A stretch of DNA of 64,000 nucleotides, from assembly GCA_963854835.1 (NCBI GenBank), contig OY978525.1, positions 74,873,628-74,937,627 on the forward strand. Reading direction: 5' to 3'. Position numbers and translations under genes: made by a program. How positions within the stretch are numbered: the stretch's first letter is position 1; the number at the start of each line of letters is the position of its first letter. Source of the stretch: Megamerina dolium. Lineage: Eukaryota; Arthropoda; Insecta; Diptera; Megamerinidae. Below the pieces are notes generated by a model. It saw only the letters and a list, made by a program, of their open reading frames with translations. It did no database searches and was not told the origin of the DNA. Shown one piece after another: positions 10,541-19,764 of this stretch.

Positions 10541-11249
10541 GGGGGACTACCACCTTGAGCTGTCAGAAAATAAAATATTTTCGGATTTTTTTTTCAGCAT
10601 TAAAACAACTTGCAATGATAAAATGTTTTATATGATTTTATTAGTTATATTTTTTACAATAAATGTCATTGCTTGGATCTCGGGCTCCCTGTACACCAGC
10701 CCCCCTCCAGCCCGGTTTTCCCCATCGGTGGGACATCTGGACCCTTGGCAAGTGAATCTGGAACAAAAGTTAAATAGGCAGGTTATTCTCCATATAATTT
10801 CGCACTGAAATACTGAAGCCGTTTTTGAAAAGTTAATTTTTACGAAAATGGTGGGTATTTATAAAAAATTGTTAATTTTTTACATGTAAAATTTGCCTCA
10901 AAATCGTGCTTTAAAAATCCAAATTATAAAATATCAAAAATCCCATCCAGTATTTCGATGCAGAATTAAATTCTCGATAATTTTGCAAGGTTTCATCAAA
11001 ATCGGTTGAAAACTGCAAGCGTGATATGTCCCACCAGTTTACAAAATGTCGTTTCGATATAAACGCGTTTGAAGTTTTAGAAACTCGCTCAGTGCCCCGG
11101 GAAATTTTTTAAAAAATCGTCTCGTTACTTCGTTTAAATGTTTCTGGCGGACTATAGATGCATACTACATTAAAATACACACCTCATAGAACATTTCAAG
11201 CAAAAAAAAAAATTCGATTTTTTTCAAACCGTCAAAGTGGTCTTCCCCC
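10541..11249. mobile_element. TTAA-flanked MITE inserted in a host-like exon
   Basis: Terminal inverted repeats are GGGGGACTACCACCTTGA at the left and TCAAAGTGGTCTTCCCCC at the right (15 of 18 bases match when inverted). TTAA lies on both sides (10537-10540 and 11250-11253). TTAA duplication is typical of piggyBac-type transposition; the family itself is not recognised. Its 709 bp holds no transposase. With one TTAA it adds 713 bp to exon B of the surrounding gene, shifting the frame. Confidence 0.75.
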
Positions 11250-11676
11250 TTAAAGCAACCCATCATTGGTTAACACGATCCGAGAATGGGTTTGCACGAT
11301 TTTTAACTGTGGGAAAAACTGTGGAGAAATATCCTTTAGTTATCAACACCCGATACAACATTTCATTTTTGCTTAATAAACCTAGTTTTGGTAAAGTTAT
11401 AACGGTTGAAGTATATGAGATTGATGACCCGTCTATATATACTGAAAGACTACCCAAAATATTATTATCGAGAGGGACAGACAATTTTAACCGACGAAGG
11501 GTAACTTAATGTTTTTATAATATCCCATTTTAATTAAACCTACGTTTGTTTTAGAATGATTCAGTGTTGGCTGTATTTGATTAGAAATTTTCCAGAATAA
11601 TTATTGGAGAAACGACATATAAAGACTATCATAACCATTCGGAGCGGCATATTCCAAAAGCTCTTTACGAAATTTC

Positions 11677-12049
11677 ACCCGACGTCGGGTTTATAAGGAC
11701 TATTTTATTGCGCCCGGTCAAAGATCAGCTATCAAAAAAGACATCCTAAAATACTGTTGGCCAAGAAGCCGACGTCGGGCTTGTAAGGGTTATTTCTTCA
11801 CGCAGGGCAATCCAAAAAGAGATACTGAAATACGGCTTTCATAAAAAACTTATCCTAAAATAATGTTGGTCGCGAGGCCGGCGTCGAGTTAATAAGGGTT
11901 GTTTTTTTTAACCCGGCCAAAGACCGGCTATCAAAACTACATTTTATCCTAAAATACTGTTGGTAGCGAAGCCGGCGTCAGGCCTATAAAGCCGGCCAAA
12001 GGTCGGCTATCAAAAGAGACTTTTATCCTAAAATACTGTTGGTTGCGAT
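11677..12049. repeat. GC-rich tandem repeat, about four units
   Basis: Units of roughly 77-107 bp each contain GCCGGCGTCGGG-like, CGGCCAAAGACCGGCTATCA-like and ATCCTAAAATACTGTTGG blocks. The units start at about 11680, 11769, 11877 and 11971. They differ in length and carry internal dyads (CCGACGTCGG, CGGCC...GGCCG), so each could fold. No protein frame is conserved between units. Confidence 0.75.
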
Positions 12050-12867
12050 ACTGAATTTGAATACATACAGGTACTTGTATTGAAAGTCGTCCATATTGAA
12101 AAACTTTGAAACTTGAAAAAAATTTTTTAAATGCATACTGAATAAAACGCACTAGAAATTGAGCTGAACAATTTGATGATTTTAGTCACAATTCTTTTGT
12201 ACGTATAAATTTTCAGAAATCAAAACGATGTTTATTTTATTCAACTTGTAATGCTTTCAATCTTCGTATATAATGGTACAATAGTTCTACACTTTTAATG
12301 TATTGTATGTTTAAAAATTTAATGCTATCGTTTTAATGCTACTTCTCCATTGTGCATAAACGTAAATAACGATGCGTATAAAGTATATAAATCACTAAAG
12401 TCACAATAATTCGCACTATTTATAATTTATAATTATAATTAACGCATTTGGACTCGTGATGAAAGATTTAGATTTAGATTTATTAAAAAAATGAAAACGG
12501 CGCGGAATGGCACGATCTCGCTGGAAAATCTTCAAGGACCGAATGTGAAGATGGTAGCATCGGTCGATCATAACGCGAATAGCGAAAACCCAAAAACATA
12601 AAAGGGGAATTTATGTGGAGAGTTGGGTTGCCATATGGTAAGTATACAAGGTAAGGTAAGTAAAAATGGTAAGTATCATTAATTCATTTTATAAATACTA
12701 TTTCATTATTTTTACTTCCTTCTTTCAGGGACTGACCATATGGCTTGTCTAAAGGGATTTAGACACATACAAATTCTTTAAAAACATGTTTTATACACCG
12801 TTGTAAAGGTACTTGTATAGGCTATAAATGATGCCAAATTTCGATAGGTAAATAAAGCAACAACCTG
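12050..12867. other. AT-rich sequence with one intron-like segment
   Basis: No gene was recognised. A good donor (CATATG|GTAAGT at 12638) and acceptor (CTTCCTTCTTTCAG ending at 12728) would define a 91-bp intron. The flanking frames are short (about 25 codons), so it is noted only as a possible exon pair or relic. Confidence 0.3.
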
Positions 12868-13921
12868 ATTGGAGCTTATCAGTGTAGCTTCAGACTTGCG
12901 ACTTTGTAGAATGACACTTCATAACTCCCGTTGTGCTGCGAAAATTGGGAAGGACCTCTCCACAACGTTTAATACCGAACGGAGTTTCAGACAAGGTGAT
13001 TCGTTATCTTGCAACTTCTTCAATCTTATTATGGAGAAAATAATACCAGCTGCTGATCTACGACATAATGGCACCATCTTCAACAAAAGTGTTATGCTGT
13101 TATCGTATGCCGACGATATTGACATAATCGGCATGAAGACGCGAGCAGTCAGTGCAGCATTCTCAGAGTTGGAAAGAGAGTCGCGTCGGATGGGTCTTAC
13201 GGTGAACGAGAGCAAGACGAAGTATCAAGTGTCAACAAAGAGTCCCGACGTCTTGGACAGCACGTCACTGTTGACAACTACGCTTTTGAAGTAGTAAGGG
13301 ACTTTGTCTATCTTGGAACCAGCATTAACAGCAGTAATGACATCAGCCTGGAGATATTGCGAAGGATCACTCTTGCAAACAGGTACTACTTTGGGCTGAG
13401 TAAGCAATTGAGAAGTCAAGCCCTCTCTCGAAGAACGAAAACTACACTCTACAAGTCTCTCATCATGCCTGTCCTAACATATGGCGCTGAAGCCTGGACA
13501 ATTTCCACCTCGGATGAGCGAATGCGTGGAGTTTTCGAGAGAAAAGTCCTACGCAAGATCTTTGGACCTATTTGCGTTGGTGGCGAGTACCGAATAAGGT
13601 ACAACCATGAGCTGTACGAGCTGTATGCCGATATTGACTTAGTAAAGCACATCAAAATCCAGTGGCTGCGCTGGCTAGGTCATGTCGAGCGAATCTAAGG
13701 TCAATCTAATGTGTTATATTCGGAACCCGCTGGAGGACGACGCAGAAGAGGAAGACGTAACCTCCGGTGGAAAGACCAAGTACTAGAGAACCTGACGGCG
13801 CTTGGAATTTCCAACTGGCGCCAGCTAGCAAAGTACAGAGATGGCTGGCGAAGCATGTTATTTTCGGCCTAAATCGATATTCGGTTGTTATGGCCACATA
13901 AGTAAGTAAATAAGTAAATAA
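12868..13921 (+). mobile_element. RTE1 non-LTR retrotransposon, copy 1 (3' fragment)
   Basis: It is the 3' third of an RTE-like element that occurs four times in the window. It starts within the RT (TTATCAGTGTAGCTTCAGAC), then has an internal deletion of about 300 bp. It retains the YADD region and the C-terminal domain, and ends in the family tail CACATAAGTAAGTAAATAAG. A 4-bp deletion near 13225 and a stop at 13698 break the frame. No target-site duplication was found. Confidence 0.85.
12869..13870 (+). pseudogene. RTE1 reverse transcriptase, copy 1
   Basis: The first frame to 13294 has the motif B region (FRQGDSLSCNFFNLIME) and motif C (SYADDIDIIG). After a frameshift the C-terminal part runs in another frame (13357-13698), with KSLIMPVLTYGAEAWT and a trailing LRWLGHVER. 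The motif A Asp is absent because of the upstream deletion. Not functional. Confidence 0.85.
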
Positions 13922-14451
13922 GGCTTATTTTCAAAAAAAATTCAAATTTATATTTTTGATAACTTTTAAAATGTAAAAAATAGGTATTAAATAATATATA
14001 GCAGTGAAAAGGTATTTAAAAACAACTTTTTTGTTGATACCCATATTGTAGAAAAATATTGCGTCTACTGAGTAACCTCGACCTCAATTTTGAACTTCGA
14101 CCTTGAGCCACGCATTATATGGGCGTTTGCACCGACAAATTTTTCATGTTAAATTCACAAAAATAAGCTCTTTCCGAGGCAATTTTGTTTTTTTATATTT
14201 TTCCCTTAGGAGGCCGTATTCTGCACTTGTTCCATATATATACGTATAGTTAATTTTTGTGAACACAATAATCTAAAATTTTTTTCGGCGGAAATACCCA
14301 CAGACGGCGAGGATAAGTCAGTTCAAATTTCAAATAAAAATTATTCATCCTCGCAATTTTTTTTTACAAAATTTTTTATAGGAAAAAAACTTAAAATATT
14401 TTTTTCTTCATAACTTAAAAAAAAATTTTAATTTATATATTATGTATATGA
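13922..14451. repeat. Direct duplication, unit 1
   Basis: The segment with CCATATTGTAGAAAAATATT, TTTGAACTTCGACCTTGAGC and AAATTCACAAAAATAAG recurs at 14845-15150 in the same order. The rest is AT-rich with homopolymers. No coding signal. Confidence 0.5.
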
Positions 14452-14462
14452 ATGAAAAGCTG

Positions 14463-14835
14463 TGGGTGCCGTAGCTCAGTGGTTAGTGTGTTCGCCTTCT
14501 GATCTGTAGGTCGTGGTTCAATACCCGGCTGATGCATAACAAATTTTATATCGAAAAGATTTTTCTTTCGAATGGTACCCACCTGTCGGCAAGCAATTGG
14601 CAATTCTTCCGACAGTAACAACTTGCCATGAAAAAGCATCTAAAAAGAACTCTGTGACAAAGCTCAGAAAAAGTGATGTCACAAGTGTTCTGCCGTTCGG
14701 AACCGGCTAAAATAAGTAGGTCCATTCTAATACTGTCCAAAATTTAAGACACACAACAGTAATAGAGAAGAGAAGCTCGGCCAATGAGCCCTTTGGGGCT
14801 TTAAGTGCCACATATTTATTTTTTTTTTTTTATTT
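14463..14835 (+). mobile_element. tRNA-derived SINE, copy 2 (T-tail type)
   Basis: The A box TAGCTCAGTGG lies at 14472-14482 and the B box GGTTCAATACC at 14515-14525. The body matches copy 1, including CTGCCGTTCGGAACCGGC, and the element ends in a T run. A perfect 11-bp target-site duplication, ATGAAAAGCTG, flanks it at 14452-14462 and 14836-14846. The A box is closer to a canonical tRNA than in copy 1. Confidence 0.9.
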
Positions 14836-14844
14836 ATGAAAAGC

Positions 14845-15150
14845 TGCGAAAAATATCTTTTCTTTGATATCCATATTGTAAAACAAAATTTCGAGATTAT
14901 TGAGGGATGTTGATTTGAAATTTGAACTTTGACCTTCAGCTATGCCTGCTGTTGTTGTAGCAGCAAGAAGACGGAAATGTTTTGTTTTGTTCTCGTACAA
15001 AGTATTCCCGTATTCTACCGAGTTGAATGGACCTTGGTCGACCACGTGGTCGAGGGCTTCCGGGACGTAGATTCCGTAGATTTCTGTAGTAATTATCGCC
15101 GAACAATTTTTGGTTCGTTAAGTTCACAAAAATAAGTGCTATATGAAAAA
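14845..15150. repeat. Direct duplication, unit 2, with internal insert
   Basis: It matches 14020-14180 at both ends but carries about 150 extra bp (about 14945-15095). The insert includes GCTGTTGTTGTAGCAGC and a perfect 16-bp palindrome, TCGACCACGTGGTCGA (15038-15053). The insert may itself be a small repeat; I cannot place it. Confidence 0.45.
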
Positions 15151-15731
15151 AAAATGGTTTTCCTCGTATATATTTATCTCTAAAGTACATCGTTAGTTCT
15201 ATATGAGGAACACGTAGCATCCCATAAATAATTGCAATAAATGTTCAAACACAAGCATAAAAATAAACAATACTGTCTTCAATGCTCCCGTCTGATACTT
15301 GCTTAAATACAAAATAGAGTAGTAAAACGTCACTAACCATTCGATTAAAAAATAAATTACATATGGTTTTAAGACCGATGCCATAACACCAAAGTTTTAG
15401 TTCTTTATCTATATAATTGCTTGATTAGCTTTTCACGTACCTAAATTGATTCCAGATTGGTTGAACTAAAAATAACACATTATTTTATCTTCCATTGGAG
15501 ATTTAGAATTATTTGCATACTTGTTGTATTGCCAATACTACTGCACTTCGAGGAGCAACAGAGGTAATATAAAATTGAAACAAAGATCTAAAATTGGATT
15601 ATGTTCAGTACAAAATATAAAAAGCCCGTAAAAGTGCCAATTGAATTGAGATAGATTTCTGAAAAAATGTACATATATATTAAATAAAAAATACTCTTGG
15701 AACGAGTTGAGTGGTGATTGAGAGCATAGCT
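15151..15731. other. 3' flank of the CDV3-like gene, no other feature
   Basis: AT-rich sequence with no frame of interest. The part next to 15731 would be 3' UTR of the minus-strand gene. I saw no convincing AATAAA on that strand close to the stop codon. Confidence 0.4.
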
Positions 15732-16581
15732 CTAGCTGTCATCTTCGTCGAGAGTTTGGAAACGATTAGCTACGGAAGTTGGTGCGGATACTTGCTGCTG
15801 TACACGCTGAACACGACCACCATGTCTCACCTCTTCAAAGGCAGGTTCATTCTTCTTTTTCCGTTGTTCTTCGGGCCGTGCGGCACCAAGTGTAGGGAAG
15901 TAATCCGCATTAGTAATGTCTGGTGCAGCTTTATTACGTGTTTTCATTCGTATTCCTGGCACAAAATTTTGCTGCTGTAAGATAAACAATTTGATATAAA
16001 CTCCGATATTTCATGCAATTTAACACTCACGGCTTGACGCAAGGCAGGTGATACATAAATAACTTTTGATTTTTTTTCAATTTCTATTGGTATTTGAGTA
16101 ACTTCCTCCGCTGGCATAACCTTTTTCCAAGGTCCGCCACCGCCAATTCTTTTTAAATCAGTGGTATTATTACTATCACTGTCATCATCATCTTCTTCAC
16201 AATCTGTTGGACTTTGATCATCTTCATCGTTTAATGTTAGCTGACCAATTTTCAATCCCGTATAATCTTTGCGTTGCTCTTCTTCAAATTCATCCCACTC
16301 TTCTTCTATGGACTACAGAAAAGAAATGTGATTATAATAAATATATTCTGAAGAGCTACTGTAGTTATTTGCAAGCTTACTTGTTCACCATTCTTTGATT
16401 TACTTTCGTCAACACTACCGGGAGTTGTAACAACTTGTTCCAATTTTTTTGGTTTAGTACCCGTTTCGCGTTTTGACGTGTCCTCCAAGTTTTTCACAAG
16501 CTCTTCTGCAGTAAGAAACTTAGGTTTGACCTTAGATTTCTTCTTGTCTTTCTTTGCAAAAAAATCATCTAAATCGGCCAT
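15732..16581 (-). CDS. CDV3: CDV3-like protein, three coding exons
   Basis: Coding exons are 16381-16581, 16031-16312 and 15732-15974, with introns of 68 and 56 bp; all junctions are phase 0 with GT/AG ends. The product is 241 residues, close to the animal CDV3 family size. It starts MADLDDFFAKKDKKKSK, the family signature. It then has a Lys-rich segment, EEEWDEFEEEQRKDY, an acidic run DCEEDDDDSDS, GGGGPWKKV, and near the end VPGIRMKTRNKAAPDITN with ADYFPTL. CDV3 proteins are soluble and mostly disordered; their biochemical role is poorly defined. All frames are intact, so this is the clearest functional host gene in the window. I believe the Drosophila counterpart is CG3760, from memory. Confidence 0.92.
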
Positions 16582-16760
16582 AATAATTTTCTGTAACTAA
16601 ACAATGCTTTGATTTGTTATAATTTATGCAAATTTCCTGCTAAATATATTACTAAACTCGCATGCGGAATATTAGCGAGCGTTGACTTACCATGCAACCT
16701 TTCAAAGGAAGGAAATTACTTTTGTTAATAACTACACGCGAAGATGCCACCTAATATTTT
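16582..16760 (-). other. 5' UTR of the CDV3-like gene with a probable UTR intron
   Basis: An acceptor (TTAGTTACAG, last base 16591) lies nine bases upstream of the start codon. A strong donor (GCATG|GTAAGTCAAC, GT at 16690-16689) lies 100 bp further upstream. The upstream UTR exon would begin at 16691 and extend towards about 16760. The transcription start is not determined. Confidence 0.55.
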
Positions 16761-17100
16761 TAGCTTCAATAGCCACATTTATTATATCCTATAACAAATG
16801 CATGCATAAATATTTAAAATATATATATTTGAAATAAATAAAAGCAAAGATAATATTGACCTATTCTGATGTAAAATTCAAGACAGAATTTTATTTCGAA
16901 TTTTAAATATGTAAACACTGTATATTATATATGCATCTCTGCGATAATCCATTGAAGTGGTTTTATTCATGTGAGGTAGTGCGTGTCCAAGAGGCCTGTC
17001 CAGAACCGTTCTGCTCATTAACGTCGTGTCTACATTAATGTAATGCGCTGGATTTATTTAAATTGAAATACTACAATGGAATTGGAATTTTGGAATAAAG
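16761..17100. other. Upstream region of the CDV3-like gene
   Basis: AT-rich, with no frame or known element recognised. It presumably holds the promoter of the minus-strand gene, but no core promoter motif is convincing. Confidence 0.35.
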
Positions 17101-17596
17101 TAGGGCTGTGCAATAATAGTTTATTCAAAAATTTTGATTAATCAATATATTCGATTGATCAAATATAAAATTATTCAAATAATCATGAATCAGCTGAATC
17201 AGAATAAAATTAATCAAATAAGAGGTTGAAAATATTTAAAATAATTTTTCTAGTATAAAGGAAGCTTTCGAAAGCCATGAATATAAGAATGCGTTTAAAA
17301 TTTTTATTCCCAAAGAAAATTTGAAAAACAAAGAAAAATAATAATTAAATATTTTATATATTGTAATTCTGATTAATCGAATAATTTCAATTTTTATCAA
17401 TAATGATTTTGATTAAGCGAAATGATTAGTCGAATAATTTTATTAATGAAACGTTTTGAACAAAGAATTAATCGCTTCTTACTGATGTTATCACTTCAAC
17501 GTCTAAAAATTTGGAATTAATAAAGAAAAATACCCTTAAGTTTAAATTTTTATATTGTTAAATATGTCTATAGAAAAAAAAACTTTTACTAGCCCT
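17101..17596. repeat. Possible hAT-type MITE relic rich in GATTAATCGAATAAT
   Basis: It begins TAGGGCTGTGCAATAAT and ends ACTAGCCCTA, with only about 7 bp of matching inverted termini. The interior has several dyad-like GATTAATCGAATAATT segments on both strands. That look resembles hAT-derived MITEs of insects, but no 8-bp duplication was found. Confidence 0.35.
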
Positions 17597-17606
17597 ATTG
17601 GCTAAT

Positions 17607-17687
17607 ACTGTCCAAAATTTAACACGCACAACAGTAATGGAAGAGTTCAGCCCTTCGGGGCTTAAAGTGCCACTTATATATTGTTTT
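17607..17687 (+). mobile_element. 5'-truncated tRNA-derived SINE, copy 4
   Basis: Only the last about 80 bp of the SINE body and tail are present (ACTGTCCAAAATTTAACACG to the T-rich tail). A perfect 11-bp duplication TATTGGCTAAT flanks it (17596-17606 and 17688-17698), showing that it was inserted as a truncated copy. Confidence 0.85.
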
Positions 17688-17698
17688 TATTGGCTAAT

Positions 17699-18068
17699 GG
17701 TATTTCATTCACTTCACAGCTGTAAAAAATTGACCCGGATCGCGTTTTCCTACCGATTCACACACATTATAGGAAAAAATGCGATTTCGATTCGCTAAAT
17801 TCTTCATGTAATTTTTAATTCCTTTAACGTCCATTGCGTAGCTTTTTTAAGAGTGCAAACTGTTAAATAATTATATATTTGTTAAATTTCTACAGAAAAT
17901 TCGGTTTTTCCGGAATGAATCGGGAATCAGTCGGAAAGGAATATGCGAGTAATCTCACTTTTGACTTCTTTATATGGAATAAACTATTTCCTTTTGCTCG
18001 AGCATGTACTATGAAGAGGCTAATTGCACCATTTAATACCCGCACCTGTATAAATGTAGATTAGTCAC
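17699..18068. other. AT-rich spacer
   Basis: Short frames only, none with a recognisable motif. Nothing else noted. Confidence 0.4.
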
Positions 18069-18420
18069 CTTCTGCATTATAATTCTCATGTTCATTTTCA
18101 TTAAAATTATTTGACAATTTACCCATTTTTGCTCTTCACCGCAATTCGAACCTTGGTACCGATAAAAAATAATTATTTTCATTAATTGCATAATAATTCT
18201 AATTCAAAAAAAAAAATTTAAATCGCCGTAATTCGAACGTGGGTACAAATCAAACAATTTATTTTCATTCATTGCATTATAATTCCGATGCGTATATTTT
18301 AAAATTTAAATATACTTCACCATTTACCTATTTTCTGCTACTCGCCGCGGCTTCGAACATGGGTACCCACAATCGTGTGTCTTGCTATCTCCGCCGCTCT
18401 ACCACATACGCTAATCTCTA
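18069..18420 (-). repeat. tRNA-like head followed by repeated T-arm-like units
   Basis: On the minus strand the sequence starts near GTATGTGGTAGAGCGGCGG (A-box-like TGGTAGAGCGG) and has a B-box-like GTTCGAAGC. Downstream, two more units begin GTACCCACGTTCGAATTACGG and GGTACCAAGGTTCGAATTGC. Each is followed by an AT-rich stretch with GAATTATAATGCAAT-like sequence. It looks like a tRNA-derived SINE or tRNA pseudogene with an approximately 90-120 bp tandem body. It is not an intact tRNA gene: stems do not pair fully by eye. Confidence 0.5.
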
Positions 18421-18518
18421 ATCGCTTTTTGTAGTAGTGTGTTTACACATACCAGATTATCTTCATTTTTAAGATTATCACTCAAATCTAGTTTCAAACA
18501 AGCAGATTTACCGTATAA

Positions 18519-19046
18519 TAGCGTAGACAGACGGCAGCCTAATTCTGGATTACCGGCGCACTTAATCCGAATAAAATAATAACCTGACAGACGGCAGTAT
18601 TGCGGATTAACTAAACGGCTGATTGCTGTTTTATTAGGTCTGCTCACTTATCTTACTATCACTATCAATTTCTGGCATCTGTCACTCTCGATATGAGAAA
18701 ATCTACAAGTAGTATGTGAACCGAAAACTATCAGAAATTTGTAAATTGACATTCACCGTTCGTAATTGACAGCTGGATTTATTTGTTCGCCAACGCTTTT
18801 CATGTTGAAAACTATTAACAATTGTTGAAAGTTTTTTATAAGCGAACATACCTAATATTTTGTCAAATGGATCGAGAAAAATTCACAATAGACAATTTTC
18901 AGCAGTGTTGCCATTGCAAATTGCCCTAATCCTCTTTTATTTTGAGAATTAACTCATAGAGTTTATGCGGATTAGCTGCAGTTAATGCCCGAGTTAATTC
19001 GAATTAACTCGGTAATCCGGAATTAGGCTGCCGTCTGTCTAGGCTA
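18519..19046. mobile_element. TAA-flanked MITE, copy 1
   Basis: Termini are TAGCGTAGACAGACGGCAGC and its inverse CTGCCGTCTGTCTAGGCTA, extending about 35 bp inward (ATTCTGGATTACCG). Flanks are TAA on both sides (18516-18518, 19047-19049). A 3-bp TAA/TWA duplication fits the PIF/Harbinger superfamily. Near 18868 both long copies share an ATG followed by GATCGAGAAAAATTCACAAT, which may be the start of the parent transposon's gene. Confidence 0.8.
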
Positions 19047-19401
19047 TAAAATTACTACCATCATAATCTACGATTTTGTGCAAATGCCGATAACTTTGTT
19101 ATATTTTCCGCTATGCAATTCTGTTTTTCTTGATTATTTCGTTAAGGAGGGAGTAAAATCAAAATTGGCGTGAATTTGCCGTTCGAATTTGACAGCTAAC
19201 AATCCCTTTAGAAATAAATCTTACTATGTCAACGGGTAGATAGATCTTCAGAATTTACTTGTGGTAATCTCTGTGTGTAAAGATACTATAACACATGTGG
19301 AACAAATTGGTTGTTTGCTCACAAATATCTACTTCAATTTTAAACATTACTAAAAAGCATAATAGCATAAAAATATATGTATTTTTTCACACGCATTCTA
19401 A

Positions 19402-19429
19402 TAGCCTAGACAGACGGCAGCCTAGGCTA
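19402..19429. mobile_element. 28-bp remnant of the TAA-flanked MITE
   Basis: The sequence is the first 19 bp of the MITE terminus joined to about 9-10 bp of the opposite terminus (TAGCCTAGACAGACGGCAG then CCTAGGCTA). TAA lies on both sides (19399-19401, 19430-19432). It sits inside the dispersed repeat at 19375-20385, whose other copy lacks it. Confidence 0.75.
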
Positions 19430-19764
19430 TAACCGTGAGCTCACCACCTATTGTTGTTATTGCTTTACTCTCTGGCCATTTTTGGCTACAGGTCAGCATT
19501 GTCTTTCACATTATCCTTTCAACTTAACATTGTAATGGTAAAAGGTATGAAAAGTAGTAGAAAATTAGTTGTGATATATTAATATCTATGCAATTAAACA
19601 CAATTAATTTTACGGAATAATAAAATAAAATACCAAATAAAACAAACCAGTTACAGCTTTGACTGTTTTACGTCATGTTTCACTAAAATTCCATAATTAT
19701 GAAAAATCAGCATACATTTGATACTATTATTAAGAGCCTATTTTTCCACTTGTGAAATTCGTGA

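Larger units (their letters stand above)
5471..11584 (+). pseudogene. Unrecognised host-like gene, three exons, interrupted by two transposons
   Basis: Exon A is 5471-5610 (TTTTTTTTAG before it, GTATGT after it). Exon B is 10489-11500 (acceptor TATCTCGCAG, donor GTAACT). Exon C starts at 11555 after a 54-bp intron ending TTTGTTTTAG. The phases fit: exon A ends with one base of a codon that the first two bases of exon B complete, and B to C is phase 0. Exon B is split by a MITE (10541-11249, plus one duplicated TTAA), which shifts the frame; without it the frame is open throughout. SAP-gypsy copy B lies in the first intron. TAG at 11582-11584 ends the frame, as either the real stop or a nonsense change. 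The product is unrecognised: beta-rich looking, no signal peptide or catalytic motif seen. Upstream exons were not found. Confidence 0.6.

Noticed and set aside
18346..18420. A functional tRNA gene.
   Set aside because: A and B boxes are tRNA-like but the acceptor and anticodon stems do not pair by eye, and repeated T-arm units follow.
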